From: Rachycentron canadum
Lineage: Eukaryota > Chordata > Actinopteri > Carangiformes > Rachycentridae
NCBI GenBank assembly: GCA_038496675.1
Contig: CM076671.1
Span: forward strand, 9,660,660-9,724,659
Length of the DNA stretch: 64,000 nucleotides
Direction: 5' to 3'
Each line of letters starts with the position of its first letter. Within the stretch, counting starts at the first letter, position 1. Of the stretch, positions 14,676 through 29,600 are shown in pieces. Below the pieces are notes generated by a model. It was not told where the DNA came from. It saw only the letters and a list, made by a program, of their open reading frames with translations, and ran no database searches. The translations under genes were made by a program, and so were the position numbers.

Positions 14676-16194
14676 TTGACGAGTTAAGTTTTTGAAAATT
14701 TTGCCTAGAAAGTTGCCAAATATTTATCGATTATCACAATAGTTAATATATGAAATTGTAAAATCTATACTTTGGGAAACAGTGCAGATTGAAACCAAGC
14801 AAATTTACTCGAAAAGATGCAAAGTGGCCCCCTGGACATCAGCTAATGAGTTGCATCAGTAATAGAAGTATACAATATGCATAACAGTGGATGCCATACA
14901 TACATAAATACAGAGAGTGCGCTGGTCAGCTGTGGTCTATCAGTGAAACATCCGTCAGATGTATTAGCGCGTATCCTCGGGCGAACAAAGGGCCCATGTG
15001 GCGTAATGGCTGCTGGAATCAACATAATTGTGTTTTATTGATAACTTTTTGTTATTGATGAGCATCAAGCCCGTACTGTTGTAATTGTAACTCCCAGGCC
15101 TTGCTGCCGTTTTGTTCATCTGGAAAATGTGATGTTTTGAACACAATGGCGAAATGATCGACTGCTGGCTTCCTGCACGCCCAGAGGGAGGTATGAAAAG
15201 CAACGGCGTTAACAGTCCCTGGCTTTGTATTCATAACTGAATGCGGTAAGACGCTGGCTTCAAACTCTGCATCCAAATGGAGCTACAAACAGCAAATAGG
15301 CCATTAAAGAGTGAGTTGTAATGCCGCCCCTCCCTGGCACACCAGCATCTTTTGATTTATTATTGGGCTAAACTCCTCACTGTACGCAGGAGCAGCCGTG
15401 CTGATGTTTCCCTGGAGACGCATTGCAATAAAATGAACTGCCATTGTTTTCTTGCAGAACTGTACAAATTGCCTCATCAAAGCCACAACATGGGTCCTCC
15501 ACCTCTAGCCATTAATCAATGGGAGAGACGTGGGCACCACAAAATGCCTTTGCATTTTCTTGAGCTGAGAAGAGCGTCGGGCTGACAAGTGTTGTTGTTT
15601 CAGCATTTCATTTGGGGAAAGAGAAAACAAAGACCATGTAGTGTTTTAAAGCGGAGACATCTGAGTTTTATTCAATCGCATAGATTTCATTCCAGCATCT
15701 GAGTGACAGCAGGCGATGCTCAACTGGTGTTAATCCCTGACCCATGAGTCAAAGACAGAGATGCAAAGTTAAGTGTCTGGTATTAGACACGTCGTTGCTC
15801 TAAATGATAATCCTGCGACAAATCTCGCCACCGCCGTCACTTTAAATATGGAGCAGATCCATAAATGAATGACACCACTTTGGGAATAAATTAAACGAGC
15901 TTCGGGCTGAATTCTAATGACCATGTTAACCTTTGCTAACTAACTTCCATTGACATTCACTTTTCATCGAGGACGGGGGAAGAGGCTTTCTGTGATTCCC
16001 ACTTATGCCCCACTGTTCTTTAATAATTCCCTGCCCTCGCGTTCACCGGTTTTTGTTTCTAATTGGGATGAGGATAGTGAGGACAAGGCGCTTGAATTTC
16101 ATTAAATTACCAGAGATGGATTTAATTCCACGCACCCATGTGCAGTGTGATTGTCCTATTTTTTGCCCAGGCATGTGTCAGATCTTCAACTCTA

Positions 16195-16196
<2 letters not shown>

Positions 16197-16274
<78 letters not shown>

Positions 16275-16276
16275 TG
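16197..16276 (+). repeat. Long (TG)n microsatellite
   Basis: About 38 uninterrupted TG units then TGAGTGAG. The Cys-Val-rich open frames across it are artefacts. Confidence 0.97.
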
Positions 16277-17204
16277 AGAATCTTCAGAAGACTGAGATTA
16301 GTTCAAATCAATACTTTCCAAGATCGGTGTTTCCAATGCACCAGAGAGGGTTCGTCTGTGCCAAAGTGGGAGTTATGCAAAAAGCTGGTGACACAACAGG
16401 ATTTGAGCTTCGCTGCTGTTATACAACACTGAACAACAAACAACCCCCCCGCCCCCGCCCCCCGCCCCGAGCACTAGCCTGTGTGGTCAGCTAACCTGAA
16501 CGTTGTGTTTTCAGGTTGACAACAAATCAACCTTCCCTAAGAAACTAATAAAAGACTCACACACTTCAGCGTTTGTCATTTCGCCTCAGTCTGACTGCAC
16601 TGTCTTTATATTTGATGGCACCTGACATGTGATCTCAGCTAATTGGATGATATATCATATTTCCGGTTGTTCTTGGATTTCCTGACCACCGGCCCTGCAG
16701 CCGGTCTGGTGCCTTCTGGTGCCACGTCATTATCAGAGTTATTTTTAATAACTATCCGACTCTCGAGTATCAATATTAGTTTCAAACATGGCTGTAATAC
16801 ACATCAGGGTTAACAGAACTGATTTTTAAAGTTATTTTTTGGTGCATTTTGCTTTTATTATTCAAAAAGACAGTGGAGAGCGACAGGAAATGGGACATAG
16901 GGAAGGGGAACAACGTGTCGTTTTCAGCATTTTTAAATAAAAAGATATTTGATGTGAATGATTTGTGATATCAACACAACAGTAATCTACCTGGGTAACT
17001 AACTCAGGTTTGACTCAAATCTTTTCTAATCACACTGATTCACTTTAAAATATGTAGATGAACCAATAAACCAATACAGCAAGAAGCTGTTTATTGAACT
17101 TGGGCATGACCCAAGTGTGATGTGCACACACGTAACAAAGAATAATAAACCGCCGTGACGGCTCATTTAGCTCATCAGGACCAGTTCAATATGTTGACTG
17201 GTAA

Positions 17205-17640
17205 CGTTGGGGCTCTTTAATGTAAATCACAGGTCCTCCCAAATGTTCAAAATGCAGCAGCTCGGATTCTGACTGGCCTTAACAGACAAGGATGCCTGTT
17301 TGCTGTAGAATTCATTTTAAGATTTTATTGGCCTCATTAAAAAGTGGATTTTTAATCGAGAGGTGACCGTGCCCTCGACTCTGGCCCGACCTGCCTGAGT
17401 CGATGAGGCAGAGTCAGTGACTACTTTTAAATCACTTCTGAAAACTCATTTTATGCATTTTACTCTTTGCTGTTATCCTTTATGTTTTAATTATTATTAT
17501 GATTGTTATGGCTGCTCCCTGGAATCATTTTGTATTTTGTTTTTTTTGCTTGTGTCCTGCTCTGATTCAAGTCTTTATGCACTTTGTAAACTTTTTAAAG
17601 ATGCTATATAGATAAAGTTATTACAATTCTTATTATAAAT
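17205..17640 (+). mobile_element. Fragment of an L2/CR1-type LINE, 3' end
   Basis: A decayed frame near 17245-17280 reads VQNAAARILTGL, typical of the C-terminal end of LINE-2-like reverse transcriptases, followed by remnants like ILRFYWPH. The end has the usual fish LINE finish, CACTTTGTAAAC then GATGCTATATAGATAAAGTT and an A/T-rich microsatellite-like tail. Only the last few hundred bases remain, with stops; inactive. Confidence 0.7.
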
Positions 17641-20600
17641 GTTGCCTTACATATGATGTGATACCCAATATTAACGTACGGGGGTGTTTAATGATGGTGG
17701 GTCTCGGAGGGGGAAAAAGATATTTTTCAGTATGAAAATCAATGCATATCGTGAGAAGTATCGCAATATACAATGTTATGGAATATCAGTCTAAGCCTAT
17801 TAAATACCACTGCACTACTTCAGTCCTTCTAAAGTACTGAGAAGTACCAGTAAGTATTTCTACCAATAAGCAGCAGCTGTGGTGATAAACTTAGAGTAAC
17901 CCTCCTGTACTAGAGAGACAACAGTTCAGCAAACTTACATCAACAGAAAAAGATGTTGGCAAAGCGTGAGATTATAAGGCTCAGTGTTATTTTATCACAG
18001 TAATGATAATCTTTATATATTGAGCGTTTTTCTAATCCCACATTAGAAAGAGCTTCGCGTAGAGCAACGAATTAAAACAAGCAGGTCACACAAGGTAACA
18101 CAAAAGACCCGTTTCCCACTGAATGTTCGTGTCATTGTGCTGCCTTTGATGAAACTAAAAAGAGCAGAGCTGAGTCAAAGTGTGTTTTCAAACTGGTTTC
18201 ATGCTCCCCCTAAAAAAAAGACAAAAGGATTCCTTCTGTGAACCTCAGCCTCTAAATCCTGGCTGCCAATCCAGCTCCAATCCCACTCACACTGAGAGCT
18301 TTTCACATAAAAAGACCCATTTCCCAACAATTCACGAAACACAAACTGTGATGTCACAACAGGTTGTTTGCCAACGTTTCCCATAATTACTGTGCTCCCC
18401 TTTTTGGGGCTCGTCTTGCTCGCCTCTATCAGTCGGGCGGGCTGAGGGAGTCACCCGGAGCGAGGGAGAATAATGACGTTTGCATGCCAGTGTCTCACAC
18501 CTCAATAAACACGGAAACATGTAAATGTGGACGGCGTCGCTGCGGCGTGATCGCGACAGATGGTGACCACGCGTGTGGAGACACGTAGGATCGGTGTTGT
18601 ATTACAGGGGTGAGTTAAAACCATGTTTGCTGGAGCCTGATGTCTCGCCAGCTTCATTTGAGAAACTGGCTGTCAAATGACCTCTTTTATCAATTTGATC
18701 AAAATGTCAAAAAAAAAAAAAAAAAACCTCAAATGAACTCCTCAAAGAATCTGACACTGAGGGGCTGGAAATGAACTCGATGGTGACGTTCGATGGAAAC
18801 CAATAAGGTGACAAACATTAGCTGCAGCTGCACTAAGCCGCGGCTTTTTATTGCTTCCTAGAGTTACAGTGTGAAGAGTATTATAAAGGCACACACTGGA
18901 GCTTATGGCACTAATCTGTTGCGACAACCACCCTGTCATTGATTGTTAAAGGCCCAATCTATAATCCAGGAGCACACAGAGGGGACGGCTCACTGCAGAA
19001 AGGGAACTGCGAGCATCCATTCATTCGTTATCAGGAGTCTTGAAACAAAGGATGACAAGCTGGGACGGCTGATAACAAGGTTCTTATGTGTATTTGGATG
19101 CAAACGTGAACAATAGATACAGTTATATGTTAAATATAGCTAAGTCATTTGTTGTAAATAATTGATTTCTAAGCCTCCAGTGCATCTACAGTATTAGTGA
19201 CATTTAAAAATCAAGCTTCAGGGTTTATGGAAACAACACGGTGGCGCCTGCAGTGGGTGAACTTCAGCCCAAACAATCTATATTCATTTCAGGGAAAAAT
19301 AACACCTGTGTATTGTCAATAAAAGTGAACCAAATGTCATCCCTGTGACATTAAAGTTCAATTTGATGCTAATCCCATGAAAGATAAAGCTGTATCTTCA
19401 CTTGTGGAGTGGAAAATCAAAGGCCAGGATGTCATCAGTAGAAGAATCAAGCATTAATAATGAACTGAGGACCAACTCCAACTGAGAAAGCTGTACCTTT
19501 GCCCAGTAAATGACTCTTTCACCACATCCTGACGATAAATCTGCTGCAAAATGAAGCTGAATGAGGTGGAAAAAAAGAAAGAAGTAGATCACACAACGGT
19601 TTTCTCGCCTTCGTCAAAACTCTCCTTGGTTGGATTCCTCTTGTTAGGAAGATGTTTTCAGCGGTTGCAGATGAAGGAGGAGGGACCGCCTGTCGCAATT
19701 AATATCACGCTGCTTTTCAGCAGCCCATTTTATTATGACACAGGCCTATCATTCGCTGGAACACGAGGAACCTCTGGGTGCCAAAATCTGAAGGCTGGCA
19801 TCCGTCTTTGCTCTCCAGACACCTGTAACACTGGCGTCTCCGTACGGTCCAATCCATCCTTTTTCATTTTTCCCCATTAATCTCCCAGCCTAGTGATTCA
19901 GTTTTCATTTGTTCCTCATCTCGCAGGCTGGAGAATGCCAAGCCGACGTAGCGATCTCTGTCGAGCCTCGTGCCAGATGACTGCTCAGCACTCTGCGTAC
20001 TTTTTTTCTCTTTTTTTTATGCCCGCAGACTGGAAGCCTGGGGACAGATTAGGCTAACTGCAATTACAGGAGAACAGTGAAGGGGAGGCTTCTCTTTGTT
20101 TGCTGTGGACCTCGGCTCACCCCGACTAGTATCTGTGCACCTGGTATGTCCCTCCTGGGCTCCTGTACTTCATTCAATTAGTCAAGATCCTTTATTGCAC
20201 CTGTGTCTCCCACTCACCAGTCTCTGCCCTTTCCCTCACCGAAGATGGCGAACATCCAACAGCATAGCACAGACAATCCTTTTATCATTGTCTCGTCTTT
20301 AATCTCTGTCTCTGCCTCTTTTTCTCTCTTCCTCTCACATACACAGACTTTATCAAAAATAGATTCTTTGAATGATTTTTGCAGCACCTGGGAAAACACA
20401 AGATCTCGGTTTGCCACTTCCTGTGAAGCTGACGACAGTTGATTCTGTTGAAAGCTTTGCCAAAGATAAGAGGGAAGTCTGCCTCAGCTGTTTGTGGCTG
20501 CCAGTCTTCTTTTTAAAAAGTGGCATTTTTATATCTCCATCCTAAAAATATTCCCTGTTGACCCCTGAAATCACTGTATGAGAAGCTGCCCTTTTTGCAT

Positions 20601-23227
20601 CACAGATGATACATCACTGTCTCTACTGTGATTCATATATAATAACAACACTACATTGTCTTATCACGTCTTGTTGGCCTTGAGGAAGTGACTGCAACCG
20701 GCTCTTTATCATGAAACACAAGTCCCCATGAAATTGAAGAAAACACAAACTACAGATAACACAAGCAGAGCGCATAAATTCACTGCACACCCAGCAGCAG
20801 AGAGCCGGAGGGGATTTATGGACAAGGGAGATGACTTGCAAAGACGCTATAGGGTGTTTCAGTCCCTTTCTGTTCCCCGTGAAAAAGAAAATACACACCT
20901 CCCATTTGTTTTGTGTTGAGTTCGTGCTTGTGCACTCTCTTCTTGGAGGCTAAAAAGCAGGTACAATATGATGGAGTAAGAGAAAAGCAGAGTTAGCTCA
21001 GTCTGGGGAGCTGCAGAGACACTGTTGTGGATATCTTGACTCTTGCCCATTGAAATGCATTGATATATAATCGATAAATAATTCCTACTGATTATCTTCA
21101 TATGTTCCAAATCTATCAGGTAACACTTCATCATTGATCGAAGTCAGTTACCCTACAGACTCTATACTGACGCCTTCCTCAGTGAGGGCTGTTTTCTCTG
21201 TAGTACACGATTAACTGCCCATAGTACATTACCTGGCTTCTTACAAGTATTTACATTTTCAAAACCAGAGTGAAGTCAGTTCCTTAAGTGTTTTTTTGCC
21301 ATGTACCCATGGGCTGTAATAATGAGCCACAAAACAGCACAGTAAAAAGTGTTGTACAGCTCCATAAAACCACAGGTGACAGTTAACTACTGAGCCACAG
21401 AGTGAGGAAAGAAAGGATAAACAAAATGCACACACACACACAATCAACTCAAAAAAATGGAAAATATGGAGCATAAAAGTCTGAACAACTTCAAGTAATA
21501 AAACAGAAGTTAATTAAATGTTAAAAAGGCTTTGGCAAAACTTTAGATCTCGATACAAGTCAAGCCCAAATAATTATCCCACAGGGAGGTTGTAGTATAA
21601 TTATATTATTGTATTTTATGTTTAATTTATAAGAAATGCTGCTACTAGTGACAGGTTTTGTCACATGCCAAAGTAAAATGTATGGTAGTGAAACCTTTTC
21701 TCTGCAGGAACTATCATGATATTTGATATTTCTGAATTTCAGGCCAGTTCAGTAGCTGTTTATAGCTGAGGATCCCAAAGCACAAATGTTGCTTCGGAGT
21801 GAGCTAAAGGTCAGGAAGTGCAGATAGTGCTCACATTGTTGGCTTGTAAACAATGTGACCTGCCGATGATAAAGGGAAAAAGAAACAGTGCCCAGTTTTG
21901 AACCCTGAGGGACACTGGCACTACAACGGAGAATAAAGGGTTAAATCTAAAGAGTCCCAGTCCAATTACCTCATTTATTTATTTATTTAGTTAGGTTTTT
22001 TTTTTTTTTTTTTTAAAGATCAAAAAAAGATTAAATGTAGGGCTATTATATTTAACAGTTATTGGTTTTCCAATTATTCTCAAAATTTTCAAAAAAAAAA
22101 AAAGATCCAATTTCGAAGTCAGTCTCAATGTGTTGTGAGTGGGTTTGTTATTTAGAGGCTGGGGGCCATGGATCTAACATTTAATTTGTCTAATTGTCAC
22201 CAATTAATAAGACCTACACTGGAATGCTTGGTAATTATCAGGCACTCACAGTCGTAACATGAAGTGCGCTCACATTTGAAAAGTTCAACCTTGGAAAAAT
22301 CCACGGAGGAATCTCTGCGACGCAGCTGAGCACGATTCATCTGAAGGATGTGGAAAAATATACAGAAAGGCACCGAAGCCTGCTTTGACTTTACAGCAAG
22401 TTAAGGACAGGTCGAGGCTTCTGCGAGGCTGCACAGTGTTAGCAAATACTGCCAGGCCTGTTATTATAGAGTCCTGGCTGTTCTCATCAGCATTCACTCC
22501 GGGGAGCACCTGCTGCTGAGGTGGATGCTCCACAAGTTATTGGATTGCTAATCTCTTCCTGGGAGGCCTTTTCAGCCAGGCGGACAGATGAGGGTGGAAA
22601 AGGCAATAAGCCATCTACAGGGAGCAGCTGATGATAAACTTGAGTGAGAAGGCGGCAACAGGAGGAGGTTGGGGAGGGGATGGGGGGGTGGAATGAGGAA
22701 CGTATGTCCACATACACGACCGAGGTGGGGGAGGATGACTGTCTGGTTTGCGAGGACATGCCTGCGTCCTGATTTCCTTCTCCACAGCCACAGAGTTATT
22801 GCTTTTATTTGAAGAACGCTCCAGCTTTCTCCCTCAATAGATCACGGCGCTCGATAAAGTGATGGGGGAGGAGGAGGGGTGAGAGGAGTGGGTTGAGGGG
22901 TGGGGCGGGGTAAATCTGGACCGGCCACGTGCGCTTCCTACAGCCTGAGCTGATCTCCAGCACCCCTGATTGCTCTCGTAATGGTGATGAATGCACAGGA
23001 AATGGCGTGCCTACTGCCACAGATGCTGTGATGGAAGGGAGCAATAACTCTACATCATGGGACTGTGTGCAGCCAGGACATTACACAAAAAGCCCACTGT
23101 CATCATGGAAACACTAAAGTAAGTAATAACACTCCAGTAAAAAAGGATGGTGCCTTATAAAAGAGCTGTACCTTTCAGTTAATTCACCTTTGTCTGGGCC
23201 TCATTTCAACTTCGAGCTGAACAATAT

Positions 23228-23231
23228 GAAA

Positions 23232-23263
<32 letters not shown>

Positions 23264-23267
23264 AAAC
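23228..23267 (+). repeat. (AAAAC)n microsatellite
   Basis: AAAAC pentamers flanked by longer A runs. Confidence 0.93.
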
Positions 23268-24174
23268 GATTTTTTTGACAGACAGTGATTGTGACATGAG
23301 TCATTACAAAATAGCTGCGACACATTTTATCTTTATGAAAAAAATTGCATCTCCTGTGATTTGGATCTTTCCATCCTGTGATTTCAATAATTTGAATGAT
23401 TGTAGGTCCTGAATATAAATGTTAATCATCACTTTTTATTTCCACTGCTTTAGTTTTTTCATCTCTTGGTCCGTCCCTGGGAACAACCAAGCCTGAAATG
23501 CCACCCAGTTATTTTTGGCAAACTATGGTCACAACTTCGCCATCAATTAAAAATAGCTGTTATTAAGATTTGCGCCAAATATTGAAATATATTATATTAT
23601 ATGCAAATATATTATTGTGTATTTTTTTTGATAATATAAAGAATATTGTATCTTCGGTTTCCGGTGGAAGAAATGCTGGCTATTTTCAATAGCCTGAGAA
23701 AAAGTCACGAGCGCATTAGAAGTAATTATTTGAGGGTCGTGGTCAGACAGGATTTGGTGCAAAGAGCCTCACTCCCACTTTTTGGTTGGAGAAAACAAAA
23801 CAAAGAAACAAAAGCGCTCTCAGTTTCTGATGATGAATCTTGTAGCTCTGTGATAATTGGAACCCAATAGCTTTTTCTAAAGGTTAAGTGGGTAAACAAG
23901 CCTTAAAACTATTAATTACAGCCACTGTGTGTAGATCCACCAGGAAAGAGACACTCACAAGAGCCTCACTCGGGGCAATACCCGGATCTTTAATTCACCA
24001 CTCTTTTGTCAGGGAGCGGTGAAACTTCACTTGAGATGAAGAAGCTTCTTGCTGTTATTTGTTACGTGCTTGTAATTCTTGCATTTTTACTTTTAAAAAT
24101 GCTTCAAGGGGGGAAATGCCGGCCTGTCTTCTCTCTTGAATATATAAGAAAATAACAACTATTCAATGACATTT

Positions 24175-24400
24175 TAAACAGACATTCATGGAGCCCAGAG
24201 GATAAAGCCTGATGACTTTGGTGATGCCCTAAACTTTCCTATAGCACATCCAGCAGGTCAACATCTCTATTATGTCCTATGACCTGCACAACTGAAACTT
24301 TCTTTTTAGTGCTAATTAGCAAATGTGAGCATGCTAACATGCTAAACTAAGATGGCGAACACGGTAAAGCTTAGATTTCAGTGTTAGCATGGCAGCAGAC
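24175..24400 (+). repeat. Dispersed teleost repeat with AGCATGCTAACATGCTAA core
   Basis: GACATTCATGGAGCCCAGAG, CTTTGGTGATGCCCTAAACT, GTGCTAATTAGCAAATGTGA and GCTAACATGCTAAACTAAGA follow each other as in a widespread perciform repeat. Non-coding. Confidence 0.65.
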
Positions 24401-26444
24401 CCTCAGTCGTGGTTCCTGCCATTATGTTGTCGTTCATGGCTTCTGCCCAGTTGCATTACACAGTTTCCAGCTGGCCTTGTTGTATTCCTGTGTACGATGA
24501 CACAGTTAAAAACAAAAAAAAAAAACAACTATATAGCTGACAACATGAAGGTTTGAGTCAGGGGTTTCTTGATGAATGATTTTAATCAGTGACATTTAGG
24601 GGGCAGTCGTCGCCGACGCGCCTTCATTTAACATGATGGATTAACAGCGGAGCTTTTCATCAGCAGCGCTGAACAAAACGACTGCAGCTTGGCGACCATA
24701 AAACTCCTCTGTGTGTCCTATTTGCCATGCATGGGGACAGCTGTGTGCTCGGCTTTGAACCTGCAGGACTATTGTGGCATCATTCGGCGTCACAGCACAT
24801 CAAACACTTTTCAAACCGCAAGCTGGACCATCATCCTCTGCTTCATTACACATGGGATGTTTATATGTCAGCCTGAATACGGGAAGTGTCATGGCAGCAC
24901 CTGTTCTCTCTCCATATCATAACACACACGTGAATGTGTCTTTTATTGAAGAGTTGTGTTTGCTTTCTATAACATGACAGAGCGAGGGCGATGCTTCAAG
25001 CCAGCTGAATTAAATGACGGCAAAACAAATTCCTTCAAAGTGGATTCTTGCTGGAAAGGTCAGGGAGTGTCCATGATTGCACTGTCGCTGCTTTTCCCTC
25101 AGGCAAGATGGACGACGGCGGCGATGAATCAATGAAAAATGATTTGAATATTACGACTACCTGCTGAGCTCATGAGCGGGCAAATATCCGCGCGCTACAT
25201 ATCTGCATGGAGAAAATGACATTATTTTGTGCTTCTGCATAAATCAGGCAAATTAACAGGAACGTATTCTCCATCTGACTGACAGCTTTTGTTCCGCATT
25301 GTTGCCGTATCCTTGTTTTGTTGCTTTCAGGAGCAATTATAGTTCTCATTATCATTCCAGCTTTCAGTGGTTTTTTTTTTTTGGTTTTTTTTTTTGTGGG
25401 AACCTTCAATATCAAATGAGATTAAATCTGTGTTATTTGAAGATAAATCACTAGCTGGGTATCACTCAAACTCATTACAGACAATGAAGATGCTACAGTT
25501 AGATCAGAGGCTTAACAATAATCCATCAGCAAACAGAGGGAGGGGATAATATCACTAAAATGCAAAGTAAGAATATGATTCAGGCAGGATGCTGCATTGA
25601 AACTACAACAACTCGTCCACAAGTCCTCAAAACAAAGTCAAGGCGAAAGCAAACACAGTAAATGCATATGTGTAATGTGAAAACACAGAATTTTAATGGA
25701 CACTCTTGTGTATGGAAAAACCCGTGGTGCCTGGAGCTGATTAAATATGAAAACTCATCCAGAGAACGTAATCAGCCGCATCGTAAAAAATGCATGGAGT
25801 TCACATATTAGAGAGGACACAGTGTGCATCTCACCAGAACACACATTAGCCTGGTCCTGTTGCATTACTTTATCCTCTGAAGGCAACAGTCTGAGACAAG
25901 CATTCCTGTAGTAATCCACAACCATAAAAAGGATTTTTAGATCCACAGCTCCAGACAAGTGATTAATCATTTTCAGATCATGTTGCAGAGCATGCACGCA
26001 GTCAAAACTCAGCGGCTAATGGAGTGCAACATGTGGTATTCAAATCAATACACTACATATTCACAGGCTTTTCTGGAGAGATAAGTGTGTGTCGCCCGCC
26101 TAGAGTACAAAAATAACAAAAAGGAGCGCTGAAGGCCTGAGAATAAACATGCTTCAAGAAATGATTACACCAAACACCTCAAATGTGTTTTGCCTCTATC
26201 CCCATGTCTTTTTTCCAGAGCTCGAGGGGAAGAATTTTTTTTTTTTTTACCCCAGCGCCACCATGAGAGCTCAGTCAAACAACAAATAAACTAAGTCTGG
26301 TGCAATAAATAAAAGAAACTGACAGTGTGCACTCAGATATACTCCCAATATTGTTTTTCATTTGTCAGTTAACACATAAGCCTCTATGGTCGACACAACG
26401 ATAACACATATCTGCTTGGTATTGTTTTGTTTTGGTTACAGGCT

Positions 26445-26665
26445 GCCATGAGCCGCACCGCTTATCCTTTTCGGGTTGCAGGCGGCCTGGAGCCAATCCC
26501 AGCTGCCTGGGCGGGGGCAGGGTTCACCCTGGGCAGGTCACCAGCCTATCGCAGGACATACCGAGACAAACCACCATTCACGCTCATGTTCCTTCAGGGG
26601 ATTGAGCGTCGCCAATGAGCCTAAACCTCATGTCTTTGCCTTATAAGAGGAAGCCGGCAGGTTTT
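26445..26665 (+). repeat. Dispersed teleost repeat (SINE/MITE-like)
   Basis: Contains CCGCTTATCCTTTTCGGGTT, GGAGCCAATCCCAGCTG, CACCCTGGGCAGGTCACCAG and GAGGAAGCCGG in the order found in a very common fish dispersed repeat. The 63-codon open frame across it is not a gene. Confidence 0.7.
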
Positions 26666-29600
26666 AACCCAACTTTCTCAGCTGGTCGCCCCATTTTTTA
26701 TGCAATACCATGGTATTAACATGGACAATGAGGATATCTGATGGTTCTCCATGTACTTTGACTATAATACCATATTAACCTATTTAGACCCACATTAAGG
26801 CATTTCTATTTTTTCGTGCCTTTGTGTTGTCATTTTTAAAACTCAAGTCTTCACATCTTCAGAATCAGCTCAACCTCAGCTAATTATATATGTGACTCAG
26901 TAAAGACTCTGTTCACTGTAATAGGGGATAGTAGCTCAGAGAACAAAAAAGGACATTGAATTTCTCCTTATTTTCTAGATAAAAACACTGTAAACCATAA
27001 AAACCAAGAAGTTTGAAGTTTCTCTCTTTATCTGATCTGAGTTCTGCTCATTCTTTGGAGCAGTAATGATGAAAAATCAGCTCCAAAGCCTCTAATGCTC
27101 TAAATATCTTATTGTCCATGTCTCTCTGTCTTTATTCTGTCACTACAATAAACTCAGAGCAACTTCTCCTCACTCTGAGATCAGAAAAATACAGGATTGA
27201 TCCCATTGACTTTGGCTCTGACCCACTGGAGCCAACAGGACTGTCCCATGTAGAGACTAGACTCTCAACATCACCAGCAAAGATGGAGGATGAGAATCGA
27301 TGGAAAAACACACAGATGTAAAGCTGCTCTAGTCAAAGGGCCAGACTGACTTCGTTCATGAGAGTAAACATGGAAAAATGTGTTGGCCGCTGATAAATCA
27401 GGGCTTGATGTGAAGCACAGATCCACTCCAACCACTGTGGAGTAATAAGGCTCTAAAGTGCATTAACAGGGGGAAAGAATCATTTTGTGTTGTATAACTA
27501 TTGCAACAGAAGATAAACTATTTTTTGAACAGAGACCTTTCCTCCCTGTTGAGCTGAACAGCTTGATCTGACCTGCAAAAGCAAACAGGACAGAGCTACG
27601 TGTCCCCATGTTGTTGCAATGTTGTTTCATGCACCTGTTGTGACAGAAAAGGGACAAATCCACTTCACCGATTATTGATTATTCTTCTCTGTCCATGAGG
27701 AGCTCGAATGATCTCGCCTTCTTTGGTCATAACTGATGCCTTAGGTTTGGGGCTGCGTTTTTCTGGTGATACACCAGAGTCTCAGCAGGTTTTATGTTTT
27801 TGTGCAACTTCAAATTTGAGATTTCAAGTCGGGCTGCGTGATTCACCGAAACATCATCCAAACTGCGACATGGCCAAGTGTCAACTGACCTGCAAATCAT
27901 TTTCACCATCGCAAACAAGCCTGAAAATCTGCTGTTTTGTGCTTTGTCTTTGAACGAAAATAAATAAACAAATAAATAAAAAATAAAACTCGCAGTATTT
28001 TTTTGCATATTGTGCAGCGCTGGTTTCAAGCTGAAATTGCGTTGACCTGGTCACAAAGAGTTGCCTTCAAAGGCCGGGCCGCACTGCTCGAAGTAAACAC
28101 ACCATTCACGCTGCCCTTGTTCTGCAAACACGGGAACTGTGTTGGATTGTGACACCAAAACAGCCTGAGCCGCCCTCGGAGGCTGCCAATTATCAATAGT
28201 TCCAAAAAATAAAAGAAATTATCTGCCACAATTTCAGTGTTATCAGTTATCTTACCAACAGTCCAAACTACATTATTTCAAAATCTAAAACACATTACGT
28301 TTGAAAAGCAAATATTCATTTCAACATCTGGAGGAGGTGAATTTGCATATGTGCAGAAACAACTGAACAAGTGGCTCCGCTCTGCTTCAAACACCAGCTA
28401 GGTATTATACAAATTATAAAATATAGATAATGGAACAGGGGCAAGGATATGTGTTGAATAAAATCCCTGTATTATCTGACCTTTTGAGGCTTTTTCACAG
28501 CTGTTCCCAGGCTGGAAGAGGAATAAATGAGACAACGCTGAAAACAGAACAAACCTCACCGACACTGCAGTCCTGTATGTCCTGCATCTATAGGCATGAA
28601 CGCGTTAAGTGTCTATAGGGAGCCATAAAGAAAAGACTCATGTACAAAATACAGCCTTGTAGCTGCATTGTTCAGCTTTTACTGTAAAAAGCTTTGGCAA
28701 AAAACAGAAGCTTCCACGAAGTCCCACATCTCACCCACATCCTCTTACATGAAAAGACTTAATTCCCTCTGCAACACTTCCTTCAGCGTGCGAGCACCTT
28801 AAGATGTTGGATTAAGTTTTTGTTCATTATATTGATATAAATGGAGAATTAAAGGCTCTAAATCAATGCTGGCTTTGGCTATATGCAAAATTGAATATTT
28901 ATACGGTCCAAATATTGTGATATGATAGTTTCAGGGTGATGTATTTTTAAAAAATAAAACATAATATACAACCATCATATTTTATTTAATGTTTCAGGTT
29001 TTTTTTATATATATATAAAAATCACTGTATCTTATGCATGAATGTTTGTTTTCATTCAATATTATTGAATATCTAGCTCGATGCATGAGATACATGTGTA
29101 TCAGACATCAGACATATATAAATAGGAATGAAATGAACAGTCACTTCATTGAAAATTCAAAATTTAGCAGATAATGTTTGATTCAAAATCCATTTACCCA
29201 CATTAATAATCCATAAATCAATGAAAAAAAGCTAAAAATTTGCTGTTTCCAGCCTCACGTGTGAAGATTTGTCGCTTTTCTTTGACTAGTGTGACAGTAA
29301 ACTGAATACCTGTGAATCAAACCAAACAAAAGTAGGCACAATTTGTACTTTTCACTATCCTGTGATCGACCTTTCAGACCAAACAAATTCCACTGGCACA
29401 TGAATTGATGTAATTGCAGACCTAGAGGAAATGGGACTCTCTTGGAGGCAGTAATAAAGAAAATTAGACCCAATATCTAAATTTTCGGCTTTCTTTCCAA
29501 ACCTTTTCCAACTTTTCAGGGAATAATTTAGCCTTTTTGCAATCATCAATATTGAGAGGCGAAGAAAAAAAATCTCTAATGTGAGAAGAGACTGTGAATC

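Larger units (their letters stand above)
10724..16196. other. Non-coding, with two dispersed repeats listed separately
   Basis: Includes a triple TAGCTCC repeat at 12125-12143 and the repeats at 13.4 and 14.5 kb. No gene seen. Confidence 0.55.
16277..26444. other. Non-coding, with LINE and dispersed repeats listed separately
   Basis: C-rich tract at 16444-16468, A run at 18708-18726, T run near 22000-22014, T-rich run at 25371-25395. No convincing exon or RNA gene. Confidence 0.55.

Noticed and set aside
16005..16494. Open frames with long Cys-Val runs
   Set aside because: They translate the (TG)n microsatellite.
26427..26618. 63-codon open frame
   Set aside because: It lies wholly within a dispersed teleost repeat and has no independent coding sign.
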